Position numbers and translations under genes: made by a program
Origin: Spongilla lacustris
Lineage: Eukaryota; Porifera; Demospongiae; Spongillida; Spongillidae
Reading direction: 5' to 3'
Assembly: GCA_949361645.1 (NCBI GenBank)
Contig: OX442428.1
Coordinates: 4,704,179-4,768,178 of the forward strand
Length of the DNA stretch: 64,000 nt
Shown: piece by piece, positions 42,402-54,600 of the stretch
How positions within the stretch are numbered: the first letter of the stretch is position 1
How the letters are laid out: each line of letters begins with the position of its first letter
Notes under the pieces: generated by a model
What the model was told of the DNA's origin: nothing
Databases searched by the model: none
What the model saw: the letters and a program-made list of their open reading frames with translations, nothing else

Positions 42402-43541
42402 CATGTATCTATATGTACCCATGCGTGCTTGTGCTGGCTCCAGCTGGACTGTACTTTGACATTGTCCTGTGTATTTATGCATGTCTCTCTTTGTAATTAA
42501 ACACTTTTTGGCTGATGCAGTACTCGTTACAGTGATTATGCCCCTTAGGGTAACTAAATAGCCGGTTGGAGAATGGTACATAACCCTAGCATCAGTAGCC
42601 AACCTTATGTTTTGCAGATGTGCCGTGTAATATACATTGAGCCAAGACATGCAAGATCTAAGTGCTGCACTGCATGTGCATAGTGATATCTCCACCTTCT
42701 TTCCCAATATTGACATACGCTACGGAGCATGTTGAAGATCGAACAAAACATATGCAATTTTTCGGACATATTCAGTGGTGTTATTTTGATAATCATTTAT
42801 AGAGATTTTCGCAGGTGGCAGAGAACTACATGTAGAAAGCATGCAAGTCAAATTTTTAACACTGCAACAAAGGTACTGGATGTCAAAAATGCGCTACCCC
42901 AAAATATGGGTTGTATACCATTGTATTACCACACCAAAAGTTAGTTCAGCGCAATTTAAATGCACCCCTACAACATATTAGGAGAATAAAATGGAAATGG
43001 AAATTTGGTTACCCATGTATTTCTTTCATGGAATTACTTCAGGTTAGGAATCCCTTTTTAATTTAAAAAGAGATTTGTATCGAATCGCGTTACGACCCCG
43101 AATATGAAGTCATTGAAACGGGATCCGCTTCTAACATTGCCTAACGCTACTCCTATCAATCGGATCGCTTAGCTAGTTGTCAGTATCGAACAAGAAGTCA
43201 AAAAAGAACCGTTTCGTGTTTGTTTGATATCACAAAGCCTTGAGGTAATGTGAACAAAAGGAATTTGTTTTTCCTCAATCGGATCGAACAGCGGCCATTT
43301 TTTTTCTTCTTCCTTCATAAAAAAAAGAACTCAATATAGGAATCGTTTCGAATGGTGCCAATATGTTCAGAATTTCAATTGGTAGCACATTTTTTGGTGA
43401 AATACACGTGAATTATATTGGACAGTGAACTGATATCAGAAATACATATATTTATATACTTAACATTAAAAAAAACTCGACACAGGAACCGTTTCGAAGA
43501 ACGGCGATGGTATCAATAGGTTCAGAATTTCAAACAATACA
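42402..43541. other. Non-coding stretch; no gene recognised
   Basis: AT-rich, several short open frames without motifs. Words such as GAACCGTTTCG recur (about 43208, 43486), suggesting old repeats. Confidence 0.35.
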
Positions 43542-43881
43542 GTAGCGACCTACGATAGCGAACGATGGGAATCACTATTATGCCAAGATCTTTTCTCACA
43601 ATAACAAACGATATTAAAAATTCACATTTCTTCTTGCTACCACGTTGTTACAAACTAATGGCATGCAACAGCCAGAACTTGACGCTATACTATACTACTT
43701 TCAACGTGACGGCTCTGCCATTAGACACTAAATAATGCTGCAAATTCGGTAAATCGTCATTTACGCTTTTGAACATGTGGCCAGCCCTGAGTTAGTAAAA
43801 TGTGCTTATAAAATAACTATGAATTTCGTTATTGGGAGATATTAGGTGGTACCCCCAACGCTCGCTATCGTATGTCACTAC
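43542..43881. mobile_element. MITE with GTAGYGAC.TACGATAGCGA ends
   Basis: GTAGCGACCTACGATAGCGA at 43542 and the reverse complement of GTAGTGACATACGATAGCGA at 43881 form terminal inverted repeats about 26 bp long around AT-rich sequence. No coding capacity. Confidence 0.65.
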
Positions 43882-43955
43882 TACAGTTGTACCTGTATGC
43901 ATCTGTTACTGGTGAGACAGCAAGGACTTGTAATAATTAAGTGTCCATGGTGGCA

Positions 43956-44159
43956 TATAGGATTTGAAGGCAGTAGTGTTGTAAAAAGGAAGGAAACAAG
44001 GGTCTAGTAATAACGGAAAGTGTAAGTCCTATATTTAGCATACAAACAACTTACATCTAATATCCTACAAATGTGCTAAATATGGACTATTACATTTCCA
44101 TTATTATTAGACCCTTGTTTCCTTCCTTTAAAAAACCACCATTGCCTTCAAATCCTATA
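43956..44159. mobile_element. Hairpin MITE, short-arm copy
   Basis: Ends TATAGGATTTGAAGGCA and the reverse complement. TA lies next to both ends. Arms of about 90 bp, same family as 42125-42401. Confidence 0.85.
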
Positions 44160-44457
44160 TAATTTTTATCCACATTCTGTGAAATGGCTCATTTGTTTTA
44201 AAGAATTATGAGGGTACAATTTGAAATGAACTTCTAAAGCTATTAAGATAATGATAGTAGTTGGATGGTCTGTAGCCAAATTTAACTGCTCCGGCCATAC
44301 TTAATAAATGCCCCTAGGTAGTATCAGTGAGTAAAATATTTCCTGTCACCTTTATGCAAGATGTGTGACTCAGTGCCATTTATCATAGTGTTCATGTAAT
44401 GAAATCTACACAATATACACAACTGAAGAAAAAATATATATAGATACATTGATTCTG

Positions 44458-47400
44458 TCATCCATTAAAGTTGTAATTGCATAGACTCTAGGGCAGTCAA
44501 CTTGTACACAAGTCACTAAAAGGGCAAGTGTACCTTATAATAGAATTTGTTAATCCCTGTGCTGTCAGCCTTTTTAATAGGGAATGTTTTCACACCAGGA
44601 AACGATGTCAGCATTGCAATGGAACAACCTCCCTTCACAGCTAAAAATCTGCTGTCAGCTATATCCATGAGATTTCATATAATGTAGCTCTATCACCTTT
44701 TGTATATACCTGGTTCAATAACATGATACATGCTGTCCTCCTTTATTAATTCCTGCTTCACGTCTACAATGGTCTCTTTATTTTCACCTAGGGAAAGCAA
44801 ATGGTACCACAAATCATATCAATTAATGGAATATTACCTATGATTACGATATGGTTCTTGAAGGTACTTTGCTTCTCCGTATTGTCACCACAACTAAGCA
44901 CAGTTGTATGCACCATGGTTACCAGCTGACTGGTAGTAGCAGTTGCCGTGTCACAAGAAAGACTCTTTGGGCACTGGTTTCCTCTCCATACAGCAGCACA
45001 TGTCACCTTTTCCCAGCCAATGTCTAGCACCACACCAGACAGCATATTCAAGCTGCATGGTTAAGTGGTAGTGCGTACAGTTATATATATTATAATAATT
45101 ATACCATGCATTATAAATAGTCATTGAAACCTACCCAGCCAGGATAGCAACTGCTGAGCTTATGTACACCAATGAAGGATTGTGGAATAGAATCAGAAAT
45201 GGGGCTGCTATTTCAGATCGTATTTTGTCATTCCACAATCCTGGTGGCTCCAAGACAACCATTGGACAACGTGCGGAACTTGCTTCGCTGAATTCAAAGC
45301 AGCGATGTAATATCTCGTACAGGTGATCACAACTATGTGGTACACCTTTACTTATCACATTGTATGTATGACCAGGATAAAGTTGTTTAGCTTCGTTTCC
45401 ACTAAAAAGGCCATAGTAGGAGGACATATTTCTTCTAAGGTGTAGATCATATAATCCAGGAACCTTCAGTACAATAAGACCATTAGCTTTATTCTGCATA
45501 CACCATTGATACTTACCAAAGCTACAACAGATTCAACACTACTTGTAGTGATGGTACCATTTTTCTGATTAAGCATTGCAAATTTGCATGAGAAACTACC
45601 CAAATCCACACAGGCAACATATTTAGCAGCTTTTGTTACAACGCGCTGCTTGTATCTTCCATACCAATCTTTGGTGAAGGGAACCCGATCACGCTGAAAT
45701 GGAAAGACAGAAACTGATTAATATATATATATATATATGCACTGCTGGAGTGTAAAATGAACTTTAAAAGTCCTCTTGATGTGATCCAGTTGAGTTTCAA
45801 GCTCATCACAATGAGACCATGCGCATCGTTGCTTGTACAAATCATACCACAGCTGTCCGTCCATACACATGGTATACCATGCCTATAGAAAGATTGTGCA
45901 TGTTGGATGCTATTACACACATATACATGTACATATACATAATACTTGCCTTACAAACTGTCATAATTTTACAGAGCTCTTTGCAAGACAAATAGCCAAA
46001 GACTTTCAGATAGATATCATAGGGCAAAGTCTGCTCAAATATCTCAACAGCATCCTTGCCCACCGATCTCTGTTCCTGACACTGGAGAGCAAGTCCTTCC
46101 AAATAGGTATCATTGAAACCTTGGATATCTCCAGCTGGAGAACAAAATAATCATGCATGCACTGCATTTATGCAGCTGCTGTAAGCACCACACCTTGTTC
46201 CAGCTGCCAAGACTTCTGGTAGAGAGTCAGAGTTTTGATGTATTTTTCACTTTTCTCATAGGCATTAGGATTAGGCAGCATCTCAGTGTCCACTCGTCTG
46301 AACATAATCTCTGTTCGAATAATGTATTTAGTACCCTCAGTCACTGGTTGGCCATCATGCAAAGTATCATGGTTAAAGATTAGAGCAGTCCCAGCCTTTG
46401 GTGATACAGAGCAAAGTACATCTCCTAGATGATAGTGCTGTACGTAATGAAATGTAGAAGCATACAACTGGACACATACCATTCTTCTCAGAGAGGAAGG
46501 TTGTTGACCCTCCTTTAAACTCAGAGTTCAAATAGATCACCACAGTAAAGATGGAGCTCTCATCATCTCTGGGAACCCAGGGCCCATCGAGGTGGGGACT
46601 GAAGTGGTCACCACGTCTAAAGAGTATAGGCACTCTGTCAATTTTCAGTTTCCTTTCAAGTGGCATAGGAACGTATTTAAAATTGGGGATGAGGGGGGGG
46701 GGGGGGGGGGGCGACCTCATAAAAAAATATCAGCGAAACAGCCAGCGGATGGTTGCAGACATGCCAACAAGTGGGAAGGTGCGGCAGGGGAGCTTTTTGA
46801 AGAAGTATCAGTGTAGTTGACTTGTAAAACGTCATGGTCGCACACAGTTGTTTAAATATTACATTTAACTCTTTGTGTGTATAATTATTTACATGGTACC
46901 TTGTGCATGTACATTGTACCATTTACATGTATGATTTATGTCAATTGCTTGCATTAGAGTTTCTCACACATCAAAAATGTGCACACCTAGCATATGACGT
47001 CGACTCGCTAACAGTTGATGCAGTGTTGGAAGGAATTTGAAGAGTTGTACTACTTCCTATAATTAATTAATGGACCATATACTCCTCCTCCTTAACTCAT
47101 TGCGCCCATCTTCAAGAACGGAAAGCTTTCCGTGCCAGCATGGTACTGTATGGTACGGCATGGTTAAATATCGACGCGTGAACACTGCCNNNNNNNNNNN
47201 NNNNNNNNNNNNNNNNNNNNNNNNNNNNNNNNNNNNNNNNNNNNNNNNNNNNNNNNNNNNNNNNNNNNNNNNNNNNNNNNNNNNNNNNNNNNNNNNNNNN
47301 NNNNNNNNNNNNNNNNNNNNNNNNNNNNNNNNNNNNNNNNNNNNNNNNNNNNNNNNNNNNNNNNNNNNNNNNNNNNNNNNNNNNNNNNNGGATTCTGGTA

Positions 47401-48543
47401 CAAAGATCGCAGGACTAGTACATGGGTGTACGCAGCCTTCGGGAAAGGGGGGATCGAAATTTTATAAAAGGTGACCTTCGTCACGCAAAATTATTATTAC
47501 GTAATCATTACTAACTGTAAACGCGTACACGTACACTTTCGTACGTATATGCACGCGTATGTAGTAAATACAAGTGGGAGTAATCAACAAATAGTAAAAG
47601 CTTTTAAGTGTGATGGTGACCTCGTTTAGGGGAAGGGTCGTTCGAACCCATCGACCCCCCCTTGCGTACGCCCATGTACAGCTCCGGTAAAACTTTACTC
47701 AAGTGCTAGTAGCTATCGAGCGGGGGTAATGGAATCGTATTGCCACGAATGCGGTCATGATGGAGCAAATGCTCCCACACTACTTAGTCTGTATTTGTCT
47801 GACTTGATTACCACCCCCCCCCCCCCCCCCCCAGCACCCCCTTATCTACGGCCTTGTGTGAACATAGAGATAATGGATTGGGGAGGCCAGACCCCTCCCC
47901 CATCCATCCGCTGCTGCGTATGTGGGTCTTGGGACGAGACTATTCCTCCCCTCACTCCCCATCCCCCGCCCGGCTCCCTACTAGTCTGGGGACCCGACTG
48001 ATGGTTGTACTATGATAGTACAACCATCAGTCGGGTCCCCATCCTAGGTTCCTACGCCTCTGCTTTCGTGCTTTAATTAGCCACTTACTTGTACTTTCCA
48101 AACTTGCAGCATTCGTTGAGTCGAAATGGCTTCCACGTACCTTCGTTACCAAATCCTACAGGTCGTATGCATATGATCTCCCTACGAGTCAGATAGGGCT
48201 CTATTCTCATCCATAGACACTCCACCAGGCCTTTGCTAATAGATAGAATCCGGTCATTGGAGCGATATTTAACGGGAAATACGGCAGTGAGGTCTGAATA
48301 CCCTACACGTTCAGTTTCGTGGATGTAGTGAGCGCATTCTTCTGGCGTGAGGAGGGAGCGGAGCAAGAAGCACCTAGACCCAGGGACACTGAGCTCCTCT
48401 CTAGTGATGTTGGGAGGCGAGAAACACGATACAATGGTAGGGAAGTCTTCCACTATTTTGAAATTTTTAGGAGCTGTAGTTAGCATCGGACGGATCACCA
48501 CCTTGGGTTCTGGAATAGTTTCACTACTAGCACTATTGCCCAT
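44458..48543 (-). CDS. 2OG-Fe(II) oxygenase / F-box / actin-like fusion protein
   Basis: Exons (minus): 48543-48089, 46616-46480, 46424-46194, 46134-45950, 45882-45763, 45693-45517, 45493-45135, 45052-44838, 44787-44710, 44658-44534, 44487-44458. Predicted length is about 704 aa. Residues 1-7 (MGNSASS) fit an N-myristoylation signal. Residues about 55-240 form a prolyl-4-hydroxylase-like domain with iron ligands H160, D162 and H220 and the 2OG-binding K230 (HLDG; LHDGQPVTEGTKY). Residues 310-360 are an F-box (LPYDIYLKVFGYL...VCKAWY...LWYDLYKQR). From about residue 400 there is an actin-like fold: phosphate-1 loop CVDLGS, VVLEPPGLWNDKIR, GVVLDIGWEKV and FLAVKGGCSIAMLTSF. The intron after exon 4 is GC-AG. 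The exon 6/7 junction is uncertain because the simplest intron is only 23 bp; an alternative donor would shorten exon 6. Intron 1 holds the assembly gap, so an additional exon cannot be excluded. It probably acts as an SCF-type adaptor with a hydroxylase activity; that is inference. Confidence 0.85.
47190..47389. other. Assembly gap (200 N)
   Basis: Undetermined bases. The round length of 200 suggests an arbitrary gap size. Confidence 1.
47418..47679. mobile_element. Short MITE with GTACATGGGYGTACGCA ends
   Basis: GTACATGGGTGTACGCA at 47418 and the reverse complement of GTACATGGGCGTACGCA at 47679. Both ends are followed by G runs and ATCG/GTCG. About 260 bp. Confidence 0.7.
47988..48040. repeat. 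Near-perfect hairpin
   Basis: Arms GGGGACCCGACTGATGGTTG and its reverse complement around a TACTATGATAGTA centre. Confidence 0.9.
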
Positions 48544-48645
48544 GGCTGCTCAGGGCTGGATACCAATTTGTACAGTGGAAAGGGGCTGATCTGATAAGTG
48601 GGAGGGTTCGCAGGCTATTTTTGCTGGTCAACACAACATGCATGT

Positions 48646-48702
48646 TCTCGCGTGCCATGACGTAATAAATGAGATTTCATTTATTACGTCAGGCACGCGA
48701 GA
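48646..48702. repeat. Hairpin upstream of the fusion gene
   Basis: Arms of about 27 bp (TCTCGCGTGCC.TGACGTAATAAATGA) lying 100-160 bp upstream of the ATG at 48543. Each arm has TGACGTAA, a bZIP/CRE-like half-palindrome. Confidence 0.85.
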
Positions 48703-48943
48703 CTAATGTACATGTATGTGGCGCACCCACAGTCATCAAGCGGCTCCCCTAAATGAGGATTGGCGTCGTGAGGGAGGGGCTCGTAGTGATTGTCGTTGCA
48801 TATGATGCCACAAAACTGAAGTGTGAGGCCTAATCAGAGTAAAAAATGTAGAGTGGGACTAGGCAGCTGTCATGGGACGGCATGGCGGGTAACCTCCCCC
48901 AACAGGGGTGGATCCAGGATTTCGGTAGTCTCGTCCCCGAGCA

Positions 48944-48994
48944 CACATGACGTAACGATTGTCGTGCTTACAGCCACAATCGTTACGTCATGTG
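48944..48994. repeat. Second hairpin upstream of the fusion gene
   Basis: Arms CACATGACGTAACGATTGT and reverse complement, 13-base loop. Again TGACGTAA in both arms, at 400-450 bp upstream of the ATG. CAGGGGTGGATCCAGGATTT just before it (about 48903) resembles a hAT end. Confidence 0.85.
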
Positions 48995-51626
48995 CATCAT
49001 ACGCTATTATAGTAATACAAGCGTGCGTGAGAAAATTGGTTCACACTGCTCAGCAGTTCAATTGGACCGTAGCGTGGCCAAGCTGCATGCTGGTCTAAAC
49101 AACACACATGCACATTTCACCTTAGTATAGAGGATACACAATTGACATCACGTATATTGTTTACGTTTTTTGGTGTTTTAGTTGGGACGAGATAATCAAT
49201 AAGCAAAATGCAACTAAAAATAAGCTGATTCATGAATGTCAAAATCACTGCAAATTTCAAGAGACTCGCGTATGTTTAACATTTAGGATACAGCTGTTGT
49301 ATTGTTATAATAATGTGCATTTTCAGTAATAAATTAAACTAACATATACTAAGATTGGCGGTAGTTAATTGATGCCATATACATGCATATGGATTTTACG
49401 ACCAGTTTTTACGAGGGTTGTTGACAAGCTTTATATATGGCATTGCATGCAGTGTTTGCTTGTACAGATACCGGCAAGCTTTTACGCACTAAAAATACAT
49501 GTATAAGCTGGAGTGGTAATGCTTATTTAATCCGTATATGTTATAGTTTGTATTTGGTCTAGCTACGTAGTTGACATAAATTGTGTACCACTAGAAAGAG
49601 CAAAATTTCTGCATTCCAACGATACCTTACTTGCTCGATGATGTATCTCCCTGCGAGTACCACGTAATTTTAAAGATCAAAATAAAAACTGTACGCGAAT
49701 AAATGGGATGCGCAAAACAAAATCTGTCCCGGTTGAGTTTCTATTGAATACAAAGATATTAATAAGTGCGCAACTTTAACCAAAACCTTAATACATGTAG
49801 TCTGACAAATTTTGTATATAGTGGTGCACTTAGTATTGCTTCATTAAATTATTTTCATGTATTATAAGTCAAAATAACAAGGAAGGTCATCGCATCAAAT
49901 AGTGTATATAATATACGAATGCGTGCAGTGCGATGAAGATTAAGATTTAAACTCGTTAAACATGAAACAAACTCTAGACCGATGGAACTACTATTGCATT
50001 GCTCATAGCAATGACAAAATCATCACTGTATATGCAAAAGGTTCATGGATTTTAAGTCTTAAGTTAATATCATGATAATCTGCAAGTAGCCCAAATATAA
50101 CATTTTCCCCTTCTACTCTGCTTCATCTGTTTTGTAATCAGTGGCAATGACTTTAGGAATTTTAGATTTCGTTACAAAGGCTTCCATTATAGAGTACATG
50201 CATTATATTTACCTACGTATCATGTCAAACATGAGGTCCCAAGAAAGTGTAATATATTTTACCGCATTATACATTACTTCTCCTATTAGATCACTTTAAA
50301 AAAATGCATGCACTCCAAGTTCTAACTAACTGAGGATAGAACAAGTAAACTACTCTCCATTAAACATGCCAGTTCTCTTGAAACTCCTTCAATAACTGGA
50401 CATATACTACCTATAGGTACATGGTACTCCAAACAGCAATAGACTGCTTTACGACAAGAAACAATACACGTTTTTCATCACTTTTAGTATTTATGCTTTT
50501 TGAATTTTCTCCATCATATACAATTGATGACAGCTTTCATTTTACATACTTTCATTATTTTATTTTTTCAACTTATGTTCTTTAATTTTAGAAGATCAGT
50601 ATTTTGAATCTGCAATAACTCTGATAAGAATATCTCAATGCAACCAGTGATCTTTTTAACTGCCTTACTTCAGCCTAACTGCAGTTTGATCTAAGCTTAG
50701 TTGACATGGGACAGGTAGTGCATAGTTGTCTGCTCTCATGAGTATTAACTAAAAGATAAAAGGATAGATATATGTGCTTGTGCTACAGGAACTATATCAA
50801 ATGGAAGTCTGAATGGAAGATTTACACATAAAACAACATCATCCCAAGCTCTAGAAAGGGTGATTCTTCATATTCTTGACAATCTGAATCAGGCAACGAA
50901 TGGAAGTGCTGATATGCCACATTGTCAACTACCTTGGCTGTTTCATTCGGGTTGTCATTTGTAGCTTATGTACAATGCTAATTGTAGGAGCTGTAAGGGC
51001 ACCACTGATGCTGACTGAAATGATTTATATGTTCTTAATGAGACACTCTAGATCAAGAATAATCTTCATTCTAAATAGCAACAAAGCAGATTTGAACGTT
51101 ATTTTGTTCATGCTTGCACATGCATAAAATTGAATATGAACAAAGGGCTTGATAATATCTATGTGTGGGCACCATCCTATTGCAATTCTAAAACAATAAA
51201 CATAAACTACTCTCTTAAGACTTCAAGCGGATGTTGTTCACAACTATGTGCTTCAAAGAATAAGGTGTGTAGTGAATAGAATTGTCACAACATTAACACA
51301 ACACATAGTGTTATAATAAAGGGCTACTTAGCTATGCTTTGTACATATGAAACCTAAGTTAATCTGATAGACTGAAGCGTAAATATAGCGATTTCAAATA
51401 AAAAGATAGGTGTTTTCAAGCAGGCCAATACAAAACGCCTAGGCCATTAAAGCACCCTTTGGGTACCATCCAAATCTTTATAGTATCATTAACTTGGACC
51501 TATACTAAATAAAAATCACTATCCTGTGATTGTGCATCAAAAGACAAATTCAAGACTCATGTTTGTCAACTACCTAGTCTAGCGTATAGGTGCTCGACCC
51601 ATCATAGACATAGATTAAAGGGAACA
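48995..51626. other. AT-rich non-coding stretch
   Basis: No gene recognised over about 2.6 kb. A 60-codon open stretch near 50785-50960 (ISNGSLNGRFTHKTTSSQAL...) has no motif that I recognise. Confidence 0.4.
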
Positions 51627-52136
51627 ATGATTTTGATGGCAGAACCATCCCCACCTCTCCTCACAGGCTACAGCCCCAACTTTATATCGGGTTCTAGCTG
51701 CTTATGTGCATGCATATATGTTCCATCAGATGCCCAACAATTGACCGGTTATGCAATTAACCGGACAACCGGATACACAACCGGACGACCGCAGCTGGTG
51801 ACTTCCGCATGCACTAACAAGGTGTCACATTGATCTATCCACTTTTACACGCCCGATGGATCAGTGCGTTCGAAGAATACCTTTTTGCTGCATTTTCGAA
51901 AGACGCTAAGAGAACAAAAAAGTGCCGTAATTCACCAACTGTTCGGAGAGCGGATCATCCGTCTATGTATTGTGGATAGAAACTTTCGCCATCTTATTAA
52001 AAGAAGTGGATTTCAACTACTAGACTTGCCTGAAGCTGGAATAAGGCATGCATTGGTTGTCCAAGTCAAGGGGAAAAAGGAGGTACTTCGTTCTGTGTTA
52101 TCATATGCCACGGCTGTTTGCGGCTGGAAACTATAG
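51627..52136 (+). other. Unassigned open frames
   Basis: An ORF at 51864-52136 (90 codons, LREQKSAVIHQLFGERIIRL...LSYATAVCGWKL) has plausible amino-acid composition and ends at a TAG, but no recognisable domain. It may be a fragment of a mobile-element gene. CCGGTTATGC-like repeats precede it near 51745-51790. Confidence 0.25.
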
Positions 52137-52896
52137 GTTTGTAAATTAGAACATTACGGTAAATACCACGTCAGTAATCGAAACTACCTCATTAAGGATG
52201 GCATATGTTCCAACGTTGTCGGCACCCTTAAGTATACTATTTTTTTAATGCCTACGCATTCTTTATTCTAAACTCTCGGTACGCACTCACCAAATAAAAC
52301 ATAACAATACTGCGCAAGTACTTTATAATTATACGGTCACGCGGGAGCGAAAATGAAAGTAGCCTTACAAAACTCGTTCGAGCGGACTTCGGGAACGACA
52401 GATTAAGGTAGGCACCCTACACCTTCACCATCAAACATGGAGCAACAAGAAAGCACAGTCCTTAATCCTTAACGCATTTTCGGCTGTAGACCCCAAATTG
52501 TTCTGTTTTTTTTTTTTTTTTTTTTTTTAATATGAATAAACAGCACGCGTTGCGGTTGTTTTTACCATATACATGCGTTTGTTAACAGATATCAGGAATG
52601 GATTATCACATGACACAAGTACAACTACACGGCAGGATGGTGCCAAAAGGTTGTTAAAGGTAAAGACCAAATGGCTGTAAAGCTATGCTGCAAAATTCTT
52701 TTGGTGTTGATGCCAACAATGATGACTAGTTGACTTCCTGAACACTTCTGTCCATCTTGCAAAGTTGTATTAGACAGGGTGATCAGTCGCTTGCAGAAGA
52801 AAATCCACTACAAAGGTGGCACTGTTTCCTTTAAGTGGAGATGCATTGAGATCTGGAATGAAAGGTAGGTGACTTCACATGAGCCCTTGCAAAACA
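52137..52896. other. Non-coding stretch
   Basis: Nothing recognised except a T run of about 25 at 52504-52528. Confidence 0.4.
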
Positions 52897-53007
52897 CCCT
52901 TCTCCACGCAGGCGTTTTGCCCTTCTCCACACAGGCCTAAAGCCCTTCTCCGCACAGGCCTAAAGCCCTTCTCCACACAAGCCTAAAGCTGTTCTCCACA
53001 CAGGACT
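52897..53007. repeat. 23-bp minisatellite
   Basis: About five copies of a unit close to CCCTTCTCCACACAGGCCTAAAG with small variations. Confidence 0.85.
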
Positions 53008-53605
<598 letters not shown>

Positions 53606-54059
53606 ATCAACACCTCAAGTCTCAAGAATGAAAGTCAGGAACACATACTGGTGGCATAGGGGTAAATGGGCCACATCTAACTGATATACACAAAGGAGAG
53701 TTTTAAAAAGGGGGGAGGGAAGGGGGGAGAGGGGTGAGAAGAGGGAGGGTGACGCCTGGCTTACCTGACTTGGACTGATCTGTCACCAATGAAATCAGTC
53801 ATCAACACCATAATAGCAACAAAACTCCTTTCTTGGATACCCAAGTATCATTGTCATGTGCGTGCAAAACGAGATGTAACAGTGCAATTACTGCTTCTGC
53901 AAAAAGAACAAATCGTTCTGCTCTGCTCATTGTCACCCAGAACATTCTCAGTTGCAATAATGGAGATCACATAGAACCGTTGTGCAAGATGGATTTAACA
54001 GCAGAATTGAGTGGAGATGATGAAGACATATCTGTACTGTTCAACTGACAAAAAAAACC

Positions 54060-54600
54060 CACAAGGCAATACTTGCATCTCCAAAAAGCTGGCTAGATAA
54101 TCGCATGCTGAAACAGCAGCACCCATCCATAGATGGCTTTCAACCACCTGCAGTTAGCCAGAATTTTTCAATGATTCCACCACAGGAGCAGTTTGTACAG
54201 ATCATAAATATGAATAAAGTTGGTTGCCAAAAAGCATGCATCAGAATTTTTGACTGCAACGGAGGAGGTAAAGAGACCTTACCTAGTCTACCCTGATGCT
54301 TATGTGTGCCCTACTTCAAACACAAGAAAGCCAATTTTCTGTTGAGTTTGTAGATGTTCAAATGCAGGATCACTGTGGATTGTTTGCTCTGTCATATATC
54401 ACTTCCATTTGAAATGGACACGATCCAGCGGTTCTATTATATAAACAGAATGCAATGATCGAGGAAGCACATTTTGAAGAGTATTCAGGATGGAGCTAGT
54501 AATGGCTGCCTTCCCATCGCCTACAATATGTGGTATTGGCCAGCAGTGGTTCCATGTAGCCTGCATGAAGATCGGCAAAAGATCGCAGGTCAATGTGGAA
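54060..54600 (+). pseudogene. Ulp1-like peptidase plus PHD-like finger remnant
   Basis: Shifting frames give, in order, KAILASPKSWLDNRMLKQQHPSIDGFQ, then SMIPPQEQFVQIIN, VGCQKACIRIFDCN, then VEFVDVQMQDHCGLFALSYIT, GHDPAVLLYKQNAMIEE and finally GIGQQWFHVACMKI. WL-D-----L...P---GFQ, E-FVQI, V--FD, VDVQMQ--CGLFA (containing the peptidase Cys) and GxDP form a pattern known from C48/Ulp1-like proteins with a trailing PHD-type finger (QWFH--C) in sponges and cnidarians. The characteristic His of the triad (NHW) is replaced or deleted, and frameshifts occur near 54290 and 54400, so this is a pseudogene. Confidence 0.65.

Larger units (their letters stand above)
46617..48088. other. Intron 1 of the fusion gene, with assembly gap and MITEs
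   Basis: Bounded by GTAAGT donor (48088) and TTTAG acceptor (46617). It contains G runs near 46687, 200 N at 47190-47389, a MITE at 47418-47679 and a hairpin at 47988-48040. No further coding exon is seen in the determined part. Confidence 0.7.

Noticed and set aside
46425..46482. Exon 3 of the fusion gene starting at CACTATCATC after TACAG
   Set aside because: That acceptor gives the wrong phase. The downstream CATCTAG acceptor (exon from 46424) keeps frame and the domain pattern.
47070..47484. ORFs crossing the N gap
   Set aside because: Most of their length is undetermined sequence.
50900..51127. 75-codon ORF in the AT-rich region
   Set aside because: Hydrophobic chance frame without splice context or motifs.
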